Shown here: positions 36,101-45,108 of the stretch, in pieces | How positions within the stretch are numbered: the stretch's first letter is position 1 | Layout of the letters: each line of letters starts with the position of its first letter | Position numbers and translations under genes: made by a program | The notes under the pieces: model-generated | Seen by the model: only the letters and a program-made list of their open reading frames with translations | The model's database searches: none | What the model was told of the DNA's origin: nothing | Assembly: GCA_030740765.1 (NCBI GenBank) | Contig: JASLWR010000006.1 | Location: 1 to 64,000, forward strand | Direction of reading: 5' to 3' | Length of the DNA stretch: 64,000 nucleotides | Source of the DNA: Thermoplasmatota archaeon | GTDB taxonomy: Archaea > Thermoplasmatota > Penumbrarchaeia > JASLWR01

Positions 36101-39100
36101 GAACTTCTCAATCTATCCATGGGAAACTATACCTATATACTTACTCATAATCAGAAAACCCTTATGAGTGGCAGGTTCTATTCATACACAAACGGCTACC
36201 CGAACAAACCGCCAAGCGCCAACATTTCCCATCCCCGGAACGGAAGCACCTATCTCGTGGGCAATAACATATACTTCGATGCAGGGAATTCCACCGACAT
36301 GGATATGAATGATTCGATCTACTATACCTGGATCTCCGACGTGGACGGCCTCATGTCACACCGGGAGAACTTTAACACCAGTATTTTATCGATTGGAGTA
36401 CACAATATAACCCTCCACTGCGACGACGGCCACGATAACAATGTTTCCACTTCGATTATCGTACGCGTACTGCCTCTCAACAAACTTCCGCTGGCCGATG
36501 CCGGTCCTGACAAAAATTCTTATATTAATGAAGCTGTGGATTTCCTTGGCAGCGCCAGCGATCCCGACGGTGTCCTCGTACGGTTCGAATGGGATTTCGA
36601 GGGGGATGCGATATATGATTGGAGCAGTGACAAGAACGGCCCAGTAAACCACAGCTATGATTCACCCGGATTATATCGAGCGCGGTTCAGGGTAACTGAC
36701 GACAGGGGTGGTTTGGCAGTAGATAGCTGCAATGTGAGCATCATTTACAGTAACCGTCCACCTATGGCCGATGCCGGTGACAATAGATCGTTATTTACCG
36801 GGGAAAAATGTGTTCTTGACGGTACTAGCTCATACGATCCGGACGAAATATACGGCGATCAAATAGTGGCATTCAACTGGAGCTGCATAACCCATACGAT
36901 TGACCTGCAAGAGGAAAATTCCTCAGAACCGTATTTCTATCCTGGGGAGTCCGGTATTTATGAGTTCACCTTAACGGTGCTGGACTCTAACGGCCAGTGG
37001 TCCCAAGAGCTTGATAGAGTGTGGATCACCGTGGAGAACCGGATCAATTCAGCTCCTGTGGCTGAAGCGGGTTCACCCCGATCCAGTTTCATAGGTGATA
37101 TATTCATTCTTGACGGGAGCGGCAGTTTTGATCCCGACCCGGAAGGCTATATCGAAGCATATGAATGGAAATGCACTAACCACAGTGATATAGACCTTGC
37201 TAACGCCAGCAGCGCCAGGGCCGAGTTCACACCTGGAGAGGAAGGAATATACACATTCTCCCTGAGGGTGAAAGATAACAGGGAGGACTGGAGTGAATTC
37301 GATTTTGTGAATATCTCAGTAAGTGAGATAATAATTCCGAATTCAGCTCCTCGCGCAGTAGTTAGCCCTGTACAAGCTGCAAGAGTATTTGAACCAGTTA
37401 CCTTCTCGGCCGCAGGTAGTTTTGATCCCGACGACGACACGAACGGGAACGGGAAGATCGACGGGAGCGAGAAAGATAAGTTACAGTATCAATGGGATGT
37501 GGACGGAGACGGCAAGACGGATACCACTGGGAGAACGACAACGTACGTGTACAACTCCCCGGGAACCTTCATAGTAAATCTGACAGTCACCGATCCGGAA
37601 GGTCTCTCAGATGGCGAGGAATTCTCAATCGTGGTCAAACCCGAGAATCATCCCCCCGAAGCGAGTATTGACCAGGGTGGAAAAATTGTATTCAATCTTG
37701 ATACACAAAAAATTCTCTCGGCCTATTCCACCTATGATCCGCAGGAGGATAAGGACGAAAATGGAAAACTCTCGGCAGAGGAAATAATGGGGCTTAATTT
37801 CTTCTGGGACGCGGACATGAACCGGGACAGCGATGGGAACGGGATAAAAGACGATGATACGGACTGGACCGGTGTTGAATTTTCCCTGGATTATTCGGAG
37901 TACGGAACTTACGTCGTAGGCCTAAAAGTGCTTGACCATGAAGGATTGAGCGATGTGGATTCCCAGGAGATAGTGATCAATTCACCTCCATTGGACCTAG
38001 AGATATCCTTTTCTGCATCGACGAATATATACTACAAGGATCAGCCCTTGACATTCCAGGGCAGCTGTCACGACCCTGACGGAACGGACCGATATCTGAA
38101 ATTCATATGGGATATGGATTCCAACGGGGTGCCCGACATATACGGTGAAAGCGTGGAATTCTACTATGAAGAAGATGGCAGGAAGGTCGTCACTCTCACG
38201 GTGGAGGATCGTTACGGGGCCAGCGAAAAAATAACTGCAAGCATCGAGATACTCCCTCCCATCGAGACCATGGTGGAGACCCCTGAGATAATATCCCCGC
38301 GGGGTGGAAAGATTACGGGAACCGCCATCACGGTGGAGGCTTCGGTGGAGGATGATAGGATTCTCTGGCTGGAAGCGAGTATAACAGGTGAGAAATGGAA
38401 GAAGATGAGACGCCAATCCGGTGGAAACCTTTGGAAATACGATTTTGACATGGGATCCTCCAGAGTTATCAACATCTATGTGAGGGGAGTATTGAAAGAT
38501 TTCTCGGGAAGGACGGTTTATACCGATAGGGTATCTGTGACCGTTCGATTGGAGGACGAAGGGGAAGGGACGGACGAGAAGAATGAAAAGATTTGGGAAA
38601 AATACGATATCGAGTTGGGATTTGTAGCCGCCGTCCTGATACTTTTTATTGTATTGCTGCTGGTGGTGAGGGCTAGGAGGGCACCGGATTATTCTCGCAT
38701 GATAAAGGACATCTACAGTGAAAAGGCAAAACGAAGGAAGGCGGGAGAAACAAAACGAGAAAGGGAAACTTCTCAAGAGGCCGAGGACGAGGATGGATTT
38801 ACCGAGGTGGACGCTGAAGTTCTCGAAGAAGAGGAAGATACGGAGATGGCGATCGAGGATGGGGATGAAGAATACATGGAAAGGATGATCGAAGAATTGA
38901 AAGCCGGCGACATGATCCTCTCCCATTCGGGCACAAAAAGAACCGTGATCTCGGTTAATGGGCCGGAAATGCATGTAACAAGAACAATGAAGGACGGGAC
39001 CACCAAAAAGGAGAGAGCGAATAAATTGATGCTTCAGCTTCGCAGCGATGCCATCTCGGATATTATACTGGCGGAAGAGGGAGTGGAAAAGGAAGAATTG

Positions 39101-39316
39101 GAGGACGAAGAAGACGATATTGAGGAAATCGTGGAATCATTTGAAATTGATATAGTCTGTCCCCGATGTGAAAGTCTCTTTCCCGCGGTGAGTGAAGGTA
39201 AATGGCCCCTGGTTATTGACTGCCCGGAATGCGGAGCCAAGGGACGCATCATCGAGAAAATGATGGGGGATATTGTCAATGGTGAAAATCTCGATAACCC
39301 CTGCGGGCTCATCTGA
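33122..39316 (+). CDS. Giant surface protein with repeated D-D motifs, PKD domains and cytosolic zinc ribbon
   Basis: A 2064-residue exported protein, the largest here. A signal peptide (about residues 1-36) is followed by about ten beta modules of 90-110 residues, each starting with a calcium-loop-like motif (DFNGNGTANDVLV, DFDGDSYHDDLRV, DLDGGGSMNDVLF, DQSGDGFHDDFVI, DYDFDGYYDDFYL). Residues about 1020-1720 hold PKD-type domains (GSASDPDGVLVRFEWDF, FDPDDDTNGNGKIDG). After a membrane helix at about 1832-1852 come an acidic coiled stretch and a C-terminal zinc ribbon (CPRCESLFP, CPECGAKG, about 2020-2045). The D-x-N-G-x-G-x-x-N-D motifs probably bind calcium. The ATG at 33122 has GGTG five bases upstream. 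The outside-repeats and inside-ribbon layout suggests a receptor or an anchored assembly protein. Confidence 0.82.
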   Translation: MKKINEFPLTRLMSVLTIFIFIFPGISFFFDTSAIAENRAVPPLPLQNPAGAVLDNNEYFEWVEYSIRDGDDDGKNDRVKISFGVLTDGITERVRVNMTVSNNTGDIVKRDMMEFNARRRGANLTDTYFEYKVGTTGIYNFNLTLSDIAHDKVEDHSNRTNVSLYFNSRRYSLSLSAIVDDFNGNGTANDVLVICTDKESLPVLNASILIDGMLEGLTDERGKIYIYNLSGQHHEADAFYSIYHANTDFDISQPRPAMLLVDPEPMDFDGDSYHDDLRVYATLPDSSPAIGAIVQVGGSYVGLIGVEGWAQFENISQGDYSVRVSYQLPRTAIVSYSYFYAEGPLITEYDMNFYSIYARITNADGGSSNNDLEIYCDVDISDDVTAQVHINATVFNQWAEKTAFANTSYMATGWEYDDQYIYIYNLSEGYHTVRCELFDHNWTLRDVRTQTDVTVYGNDTPINVDKMVDDLDGGGSMNDVLFYAHLKYQDEVNATIKIFFSSNDTEFNSTLTDKWGMSWVDNLPEGEYYFEAYRAQGELADFGNFTIYNRILQTFQTMEHLRDQSGDGFHDDFVIYAYDDQGRPDILTQVTIYEKESGYIIRQGWTRGNLLGPGYFIAENLYTGDYVFTAVHVGPVFEKNISSGLIHSYHDWHYYYMPLFMDVEVFDGNNSGYRDDVLIKVNDSEGQPMNRTSVSISNNYMFEEKLTNENGTVIFYNLPGGNYRTYSENYRNDPPMRGESTFISNGPVAIRFGYFIDYIRCGDEDFRRNDISIAGRVYSSADGWENITVLMNMTYESNGTVHSFENRTFLGDGYNWMVYNLKDVGYEEYSISLILLDGNHSQIAIMNFTNIVVYEAKPILNTYAILMDAKWLYLRAAYAGETFFQSTFELYNSTGLVNRTRNVERQYFGDLYPDDYRWNITEESLNLTDHGELLIDGNYTFSSYLRDYDFDGYYDDFYLSIRYTNRTRVDNAEVRVYDANGLLLTTGNTSGGFELLNLSMGNYTYILTHNQKTLMSGRFYSYTNGYPNKPPSANISHPRNGSTYLVGNNIYFDAGNSTDMDMNDSIYYTWISDVDGLMSHRENFNTSILSIGVHNITLHCDDGHDNNVSTSIIVRVLPLNKLPLADAGPDKNSYINEAVDFLGSASDPDGVLVRFEWDFEGDAIYDWSSDKNGPVNHSYDSPGLYRARFRVTDDRGGLAVDSCNVSIIYSNRPPMADAGDNRSLFTGEKCVLDGTSSYDPDEIYGDQIVAFNWSCITHTIDLQEENSSEPYFYPGESGIYEFTLTVLDSNGQWSQELDRVWITVENRINSAPVAEAGSPRSSFIGDIFILDGSGSFDPDPEGYIEAYEWKCTNHSDIDLANASSARAEFTPGEEGIYTFSLRVKDNREDWSEFDFVNISVSEIIIPNSAPRAVVSPVQAARVFEPVTFSAAGSFDPDDDTNGNGKIDGSEKDKLQYQWDVDGDGKTDTTGRTTTYVYNSPGTFIVNLTVTDPEGLSDGEEFSIVVKPENHPPEASIDQGGKIVFNLDTQKILSAYSTYDPQEDKDENGKLSAEEIMGLNFFWDADMNRDSDGNGIKDDDTDWTGVEFSLDYSEYGTYVVGLKVLDHEGLSDVDSQEIVINSPPLDLEISFSASTNIYYKDQPLTFQGSCHDPDGTDRYLKFIWDMDSNGVPDIYGESVEFYYEEDGRKVVTLTVEDRYGASEKITASIEILPPIETMVETPEIISPRGGKITGTAITVEASVEDDRILWLEASITGEKWKKMRRQSGGNLWKYDFDMGSSRVINIYVRGVLKDFSGRTVYTDRVSVTVRLEDEGEGTDEKNEKIWEKYDIELGFVAAVLILFIVLLLVVRARRAPDYSRMIKDIYSEKAKRRKAGETKRERETSQEAEDEDGFTEVDAEVLEEEEDTEMAIEDGDEEYMERMIEELKAGDMILSHSGTKRTVISVNGPEMHVTRTMKDGTTKKERANKLMLQLRSDAISDIILAEEGVEKEELEDEEDDIEEIVESFEIDIVCPRCESLFPAVSEGKWPLVIDCPECGAKGRIIEKMMGDIVNGENLDNPCGLI

Positions 39317-39475
39317 CTTGCCCGCTCCTGATGTATGGACATACATCTGTATTTGCGGGGACGTTACCCCGCAAACAGGGTGCGGTCAAGTCTCGACAAA
39401 AAGTCGAGGTTTGCAGCTTGGTAATCCTCGACAAATCAGAGATTTGCCTGGCATGACAGGGCGTGACCTGTCATA
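39317..39475. repeat. Hairpin-rich repeat element, copy D, hairpin array
   Basis: Five perfect hairpins in tandem directly after a stop codon. 39330-39347: GATGTATG / CATACATC, loop GA. 39352-39375: TTTGCGGGG / CCCCGCAAA, loop ACGTTA. 39392-39408: CTCGAC / GTCGAG, loop AAAAA. 39432-39446: CAAATC / GATTTG, loop AGA. 39453-39474: ATGACAGG / CCTGTCAT, loop GCGTGA. The fourth shares the core AATYRGAGATT with copies A and B while its outer arms differ. None is followed by a clear T tract, so simple transcription termination does not explain five in a row. Confidence 0.65.
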
Positions 39476-39494
39476 GTTCGTGGAATCGCGGGCC

Positions 39495-39631
39495 AGTAGA
39501 TCTCCGGAGGAAATCGATGGCTCAGTTGAGCCCGAAGGGTGTCTCCGGAGTGAAATGGGAGCCTGTAGGTTTGCAAAGGAAATCGAAGGCTCAGCAATGC
39601 CCAAAGGGTATTGCGGAACGAAGTGGGAGCC
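39495..39631. repeat. Hairpin-rich repeat element, copy D, tandem 68-69-base units
   Basis: Two direct repeats, 39495-39563 (69 bases) and 39564-39631 (68 bases), about 70 percent identical by eye. Shared blocks are GGAAATCGAWGGCTCAG and YGAARTGGGAGCC. Near the same place each unit has a different eight-base palindrome, CTCCGGAG in the first and TTTGCAAA in the second. The second also holds a long hairpin, GCAATGCCC / GGGTATTGC. The frame is open across both units but has no start signal and ends in the DUF123 gene on the other strand, so I do not call it coding. Confidence 0.55.
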
Positions 39632-39654
39632 CGAAGGGTTGATTCCGCTGAATC

Positions 39655-40053
39655 TCATTTAACACATTTGTATTCCAGGCTGTGTGCAATATCCTCCAGC
39701 CGTTCTTGCTCCTGAGAGAAGAACAGGTGTGATCGGCACCTGCAATCCGATGAGCCGAATCCCTTGACGGAAGCCGTTAGCGAGGCGTAACGTGCGGCGC
39801 TGCTGCATTCCAGTCTTTTATCAGAAATTATCGTCCAAACGCCCACCACCTTGCTGATCAGAAGTAGGTAATCCACGTGCCAGAATATTTTCTTATTGTC
39901 GCTGAGATGACGCGATATCCTTGATTCAAGGGAGTTGAGAGCCGAGCCGGTATAGGCGTAGTAACCCGCACTGAAATCCAAACTACCCAATGCTCCGACC
40001 CGTATGCAGGTATCCTTCTCAACCTGTATAATGAGAATGTAACTGCCTTTCAT
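39655..40053 (-). CDS. DUF123 / GIY-YIG-like protein
   Basis: A 132-residue protein of the DUF123 family (PF01986), found alone or fused to endonuclease III and assigned to the GIY-YIG superfold. The pattern G-x-Y-I-L-I-I-Q (start), G-Y-Y-A-Y-T-G-S-A (about 35-43), S-R-I-S-R-H (about 50), H-V-D-Y-L-L (about 65) and a C-terminal C-R-C-R-S-H-L-F block are all present. The function is unproven, with a role in nucleic acid processing suspected. I place the start at 40053 (MKGSYILI), 18 bases inside the longest open frame. Its 3' end abuts repeat copy D. Confidence 0.88.
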   Translation of the reverse strand: MKGSYILIIQVEKDTCIRVGALGSLDFSAGYYAYTGSALNSLESRISRHLSDNKKIFWHVDYLLLISKVVGVWTIISDKRLECSSAARYASLTASVKGFGSSDCRCRSHLFFSQEQERLEDIAHSLEYKCVK

Positions 40054-40200
40054 AATGCCTTCCCCGGACAAGGAATTTTATAGAATATCTACGTAACGCG
40101 AGAATATTTATTTCATATAGTCCTCAAAATAATTAAATATCTTGATTTGGTTGATTAGCATTGATTATTTGAATTTTAATAATTACCTAGAGATATTCCT

Positions 40201-43200
40201 ATGAAAGGAAGGACGATAATGGTTTTTCTTGTTATTATATTACTGACGGTTCCCTTCGAATTGAATTTTTTTCTCACGGGAGAAAAAGCGGATATACGGA
40301 GCGGCGAGCACGAGTATCCGGATGGCAATTATTTCTCAGGTGATCGGGACAATGAGGCAGTAACCTTCACAAAGGTCACTGATGAAGCTGGTCTCTCGGG
40401 AAAGAGCTCCAATCACTTTGCGTGGGGAGATTATAACAACGACGGCTATCAGGACCTTTTAATGGGTTCGAAGCTATACAGGAACAATGGGGCCCCCGGT
40501 TGGAACTTCACCGACGTGACCTCGGCAGCAGGAATTAGCGGCGGGGGGAACGGTGTCTGGGCGGATTACGATAACGATGGTGACCTGGATTTCTATACAT
40601 CGGGTAATAAGTTATGGAAGAACAACGGGGCCCCAGGGTACAACTTCACAGACGAGACCTATGCAGCAGGGAATCTCACCACGCCAGACCCCACAATGGC
40701 TGCCGGATGGGGGGACTTCGATCGGGACGGGGACGTTGACCTGTACGTGGTAAACGGCGAAAGATACAATGACGGTGACCCAGCGTTCTATGCCGACATT
40801 TTTTTCAGTAACAACGGGGACGGAACCTTTACAGACCGAACTGTACAGACGGGATTGGACACTACTAACAAAAAAGCCTACGGGCGAAGCGTGAACTGGG
40901 GTGACTACAACAACGATGGCTGGATAGATATACATGTGGGTAATTACCGTCTTTGTCCCAATTATCTCTGGCGAAATGATCGTGACGGGACCTTCACAGA
41001 TGTGGCAGCAGAGACCAATACGACGGGAGATTATGATGACGACCGTTACTTTGACCAACAAGCGAAAGATACCTATGGGGATGGAACCTGGGGGCCTACC
41101 TACGGCCATACAATAGGTTCGGCCTGGGGCGACCTTGACAACGATGGTGATCTGGATCTTTGGGATTCGAATCTCGTTCATAAATACGTGGGACCCACCA
41201 ATTGGCCCAACATGCCCTATGATATTCGCGGGTACGTGTGCGACGACTCCAAGGTCTATCGGAACAGCGGTGCTCCCGGGTTCGATTTCACGGACATGCG
41301 GCCAAGCTCCGGGATAGCATACATGCCAATAGGCGGTCAAGGCAAGTACGCTGGAGACGAGTTGTGGTCAGGAGTTGCCATGGGAGATTACGACAATGAC
41401 GGTGATCTCGACGTGTTCGTCCCACAGATATACGATCTGAGTTATGCCCCTTCTCTTCTTTACAGAAATAATGACGATGGAACATTCACTCAGGTCGCTA
41501 ACGCACTGGGGTTGGAATCCTTCAATCATTACGGCGGAAGCTGGTGCGATTACGATAACGACGGCGATCTGGACCTGATCTCCGGAGGAAAAAAGCCGTT
41601 TTCCGATGGTACTTACGAAGCTCATCTTTTCAGAAACAACGGTAATTCCAATCATTATCTCCACGTGGATCTGGTGGGAACCGAAAATAATAAAATCGGA
41701 TTGGGGGCCCGTGTCAAGATCACTTCGGAAGGAGAGAGCCAGATACGGGAGGTGGAGGGAGGAATGGGCAGCCACGGCCATCAGAATTCCATTACGGTAG
41801 AGTTCGGACTTGGCTCGAAAGCAACCATTGATGAGGTGGAAGTCACCTGGCCCGATGGAAAGACGCAGTTGATACGAAATCCCGCAATAGACCAAACCCT
41901 TGAAATTACCGAGAGCGATAAGGCCCCGTCCATAACGGGCGTGACCGTGTCAGAGACCGACGTGGATGAGGATGAGAAAATAACATTCGGCGGGTCTGCA
42001 ACCGACCCTGATGGCACCATTTCGAAGTATGAATGGGATTTCGAGGGGGACGGGGTTTATGATTACAGTTCACCAAACTCGGCTACAGTCCAGCACGGTT
42101 ATCCAAAGCACGGTGAATATTTCGCAAAACTTCGTGTATGGGACAATACGGGCTTGCTGGGTGACGCGGAAAGCACTATTTATATCAGTGTGAATAACCT
42201 TCTGCCGGTGGCGCAAATTGCAGGAGATACCGTGGGAATCGAGGAACAAAGTTTCCATTTTACCGGTGCGGACAGTTCAGATACGGCCAATGACCTTGGA
42301 AACCTCTCATATTACCTGAATTTCGGAGACGGGAATGACACCGGTTGGGTGAATTTTACCGAGTATGATCACATTTATCCCGATATGGGTAGTTACACAG
42401 TGCGGCTCATAGTAAAGGACGATGAAGGAGAAACATCCAGTGACACCCTCAGGGTGACCGTTAAGAACATGGTCCCCGCCCCACAAATATTTGGCATTGA
42501 GGAAGGAGTGGAGGATACCGCCATCACCTTCAATGCCTCCTGTAACGATACTCTGGGCGACCTGGATCTCATAAAATATGCATGGGATTTCGGTGATGAC
42601 GACGATACTGATTTCAGTGATGAAAATACCACGTCCCACACGTACATCGAGAGTGGTATATATACAGTAACCCTCCGTGTAAAAGACAGGCACAATACGA
42701 TAAATTCAACGACGCATATCCTGAATATTTCCAATGTTCTACCTAGGTGCACTTCTCTTGAAAAAATGGTGGGCGACGAGGACGAGCCCGTTTCGTTCTA
42801 CGGCGATGGTTTCGATACGCCATCGGATGCAGACACTCTCCAGTACCAATGGGATTTCGGTGATGGAACAAGATCGATATGGTTGGATACATCTCTCATA
42901 AACCATATTTATACTCAGGCAGGAAACTACACGGCGGTATTGACGGTGGAGGACGACGATGGGGATACCGGCCAATGCTATGTGAACGTTAGTATCCGAA
43001 ATATCATTCCATCGCTGGATCTTAAAATATCAACCGATAACATATACGAAGACGATATTGTGAAATTCACCGGATCGGGAGGGGACTCCGACTCGGATGA
43101 AGACGACCTTTTATTCAGAATAAATTTCGGCGATGGAAATGAAACAGGGTGGCAAAGCGAGGTGGATTTCACTCACTCCTATAACTTTTCGGGACAATAC

Positions 43201-44499
43201 GATGTAATAATGGAAATAATGGATAACAGCAACGATACCACCCAGGTGTCAAGGCAAATAGTCGTGATAAACATGGCTCCCACGGCTTCTTTCGGCCACT
43301 CGCCAAAAAGGGACCTGGATGAGATGACGGTAATAAACTTCGACGCCAGCGCCAGCATGGATACGCTATCGGACAGGGGCAGACTGAATTACACGTGGAA
43401 AATGGGTGCCAGGAAGACATTGTACGGTAAAAAGGTTGCCAATACGTTCCTTTCTTCCGGTAAACAGGTAGTAAAACTTACCGTTCGAGATGATGACGGC
43501 CATACCGGTTCTACAAGCCAGACCCTAACGATAGAGAACATTGATCCGGTGGCCCTGATCGATCATTTATCAAGTAAGGTAAAGGTCGGGGAGTCGGTAG
43601 AATTCGACGCAAGCGGTTCCACCGACACGCCTGGAGACATGGAAGGGTTGGAGTATGAGTGGAGGATAGGTTCCCTGAAGAAGTACGGGATGAAGATCCA
43701 GCATAGCTTCGACACCCCCAATACCTACAAGGTATACCTAACCGTGACCGATGAAGACGGTGGTTTCGATGAAAATTACGTGATAATCACTGTTACCGAC
43801 GATTCTACCGAGAAACCCAATGAATCGGGTGGATCGACTTCCTGGATCATAGTTGGCGTGATAATAATAATCATTTTGGTGGCTAGCGCCCTGGTTATGA
43901 TCCTCCTGAGAAAGAAAAAGAAACCGGAGACCGAGCCGACCTTGCCGGACGAGGATATGAATTTTGCATATCAGGGAGAGGAGAACGCGGAACCACCTGC
44001 CGTTCCTTCGATACCGCTGACAGATGAGGCAATACCGACGCAGGCGGCAGCTCCGATCTGCACCGGTTGCGGCCAATCATCCGAATACTACCCGGTGTAT
44101 GATTGTTACTGGTGTGAACCATGCCAGGAATACGTATATCCCGTGGAATCGTCCGAGGTCGCGGTGAACGAAGACTCTCTCTGGAATCCGTCCCCGGTTA
44201 CCTTGCCTGGGGCACAGGAGAAACTCCCGGTTACCTCGATGGGTGGGGCAACGGAACCTCTCAAAGCACTTCCTGAGCCCCGGTTGGATAGCTTGGACGG
44301 ACTCGATCCGGACGTAGACGAAGAGGTCAAAGAGGAGTCCGAAGTCCAAAACAAGCAGGAAGATGTGATTGATACAACTGAGAATGAAAAAATTCCGGTG
44401 CCGCAGCAGGATGAAAAGCCCGTGGGGGAAGCACCCGCTAAAATTATCAGGAAAAAAGTGGTACGGAAAGTGGTGAAAAAGAATATGAATTCTCAGTGA
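40201..44499 (+). CDS. Giant surface protein with FG-GAP/VCBS, ASPIC/UnbV and PKD domains
   Basis: A 1432-residue membrane-anchored exported protein. After a signal peptide (about residues 1-26), residues about 60-460 carry FG-GAP/VCBS repeats forming a beta-propeller, each with D-x-D-x-D-G-D-x-D calcium loops (DYDNDGDLDFYTSG, DLDNDGDLDLWDS). An ASPIC/UnbV domain (about 495-570, IGLGARVKITSEGESQIREV) follows, then about seven PKD-like domains (DFGDGNDTG, YAWDFGDDDDTD). The membrane helix is at about 1216-1240. The cytosolic tail has two C-x2-C pairs (CTGCGQ, CYWCEPCQEY) and ends in a basic stretch (KIIRKKVVRKVVKK). A TATA-like box near 40174-40181 puts transcription start close to the ATG. 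Integrin-like propellers suggest adhesion or polymer binding. Confidence 0.85.
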   Translation: MKGRTIMVFLVIILLTVPFELNFFLTGEKADIRSGEHEYPDGNYFSGDRDNEAVTFTKVTDEAGLSGKSSNHFAWGDYNNDGYQDLLMGSKLYRNNGAPGWNFTDVTSAAGISGGGNGVWADYDNDGDLDFYTSGNKLWKNNGAPGYNFTDETYAAGNLTTPDPTMAAGWGDFDRDGDVDLYVVNGERYNDGDPAFYADIFFSNNGDGTFTDRTVQTGLDTTNKKAYGRSVNWGDYNNDGWIDIHVGNYRLCPNYLWRNDRDGTFTDVAAETNTTGDYDDDRYFDQQAKDTYGDGTWGPTYGHTIGSAWGDLDNDGDLDLWDSNLVHKYVGPTNWPNMPYDIRGYVCDDSKVYRNSGAPGFDFTDMRPSSGIAYMPIGGQGKYAGDELWSGVAMGDYDNDGDLDVFVPQIYDLSYAPSLLYRNNDDGTFTQVANALGLESFNHYGGSWCDYDNDGDLDLISGGKKPFSDGTYEAHLFRNNGNSNHYLHVDLVGTENNKIGLGARVKITSEGESQIREVEGGMGSHGHQNSITVEFGLGSKATIDEVEVTWPDGKTQLIRNPAIDQTLEITESDKAPSITGVTVSETDVDEDEKITFGGSATDPDGTISKYEWDFEGDGVYDYSSPNSATVQHGYPKHGEYFAKLRVWDNTGLLGDAESTIYISVNNLLPVAQIAGDTVGIEEQSFHFTGADSSDTANDLGNLSYYLNFGDGNDTGWVNFTEYDHIYPDMGSYTVRLIVKDDEGETSSDTLRVTVKNMVPAPQIFGIEEGVEDTAITFNASCNDTLGDLDLIKYAWDFGDDDDTDFSDENTTSHTYIESGIYTVTLRVKDRHNTINSTTHILNISNVLPRCTSLEKMVGDEDEPVSFYGDGFDTPSDADTLQYQWDFGDGTRSIWLDTSLINHIYTQAGNYTAVLTVEDDDGDTGQCYVNVSIRNIIPSLDLKISTDNIYEDDIVKFTGSGGDSDSDEDDLLFRINFGDGNETGWQSEVDFTHSYNFSGQYDVIMEIMDNSNDTTQVSRQIVVINMAPTASFGHSPKRDLDEMTVINFDASASMDTLSDRGRLNYTWKMGARKTLYGKKVANTFLSSGKQVVKLTVRDDDGHTGSTSQTLTIENIDPVALIDHLSSKVKVGESVEFDASGSTDTPGDMEGLEYEWRIGSLKKYGMKIQHSFDTPNTYKVYLTVTDEDGGFDENYVIITVTDDSTEKPNESGGSTSWIIVGVIIIIILVASALVMILLRKKKKPETEPTLPDEDMNFAYQGEENAEPPAVPSIPLTDEAIPTQAAAPICTGCGQSSEYYPVYDCYWCEPCQEYVYPVESSEVAVNEDSLWNPSPVTLPGAQEKLPVTSMGGATEPLKALPEPRLDSLDGLDPDVDEEVKEESEVQNKQEDVIDTTENEKIPVPQQDEKPVGEAPAKIIRKKVVRKVVKKNMNSQ

Positions 44500-44809
44500 T
44501 GGTTGAGATAGTGTCCATACCAACCATTGCTTTTCAAGATCGGCATAATCCAGTTTTCACTCAAGGTAGAATGTTGATCTCGATCTATGAGATCCCTAGT
44601 ACCCGGGGTCCAGAGAGTGCAAAACATTAGTATGTAAATAATAAAAAATTTTTTATCCGATTCAAGCAAGTAGTGTTTCTTCTCCTTCGAAAGCTTACGC
44701 TAATTATGAGGAACTAACAGATTTTGCAGGAAAACCTGACCCTTACCAGAAGCATCCTTCCCCGGGTGTTACCTCTCCGTTATCGCCTTTTCTGGTGTTT
44801 TACCCCGTA
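44500..44809. other. Intergenic region, nothing recognised
   Basis: About 310 bases between convergent genes. The sequence is AT-rich with no open frame of note, no long inverted repeat and no RNA gene that I can recognise. Confidence 0.5.
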
Positions 44810-44941
44810 CTATCTCTTATAGATCGTATAAAGACAGTGTGAACATCTCCAGATCTCGAAGATGTCCTCGCCCCGAGAGAAGGGCAATAAAGATCCCTCC
44901 TCGCACTTCGGACATGGCGGGAAAATCGTATTCAAAGCCAT
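44810..44941 (-). CDS. Tiny zinc-ribbon protein, 43 residues
   Basis: A 43-residue protein that is nearly all zinc ribbon: MALNTIFPPCPKCEEGSLLP, then EIWRCSHCLYTIYKR, giving two C-x2-C knuckles 22 residues apart. A longer open frame extends upstream, but the ATG at 44941 has a strong GGAGGTG site seven bases before it and the upstream part reads poorly. It is divergent from the membrane-bound winged-helix regulator at 45234 with a shared promoter region, so the two may be functionally linked. Confidence 0.6.
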   Translation of the reverse strand: MALNTIFPPCPKCEEGSLLPFSRGEDIFEIWRCSHCLYTIYKR

Positions 44942-45108
44942 TACTCCACCTCCAAAACATAGAATCAATCCTTCCCTTTTAAAACTTTTGGCAAATTCCG
45001 CCTCGCAAATAACGGATTTATCAAGAAAATCTATAACGGTTTTTCGATCCAAAAATTCGGTGATTTCCGTAATTTTAATCACTCAATATGACCCTATGTC
45101 CGTTTAAA

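Noticed and set aside
39495-39631. Possible CRISPR array
   Set aside because: There are only two diverged 68-69-base units without spacers and no cas genes in the window.
39480-39662. A 60-codon plus-strand frame over the tandem repeat of copy D
   Set aside because: The sequence is explained by two repeat units rich in palindromes, and there is no start signal or protein-like pattern.
33747-43420. Many antisense frames over 80 codons in the giant repeat genes
   Set aside because: They mirror repeated D-x-D-G coding sequence on the other strand, with no ribosome binding sites or protein-like patterns.
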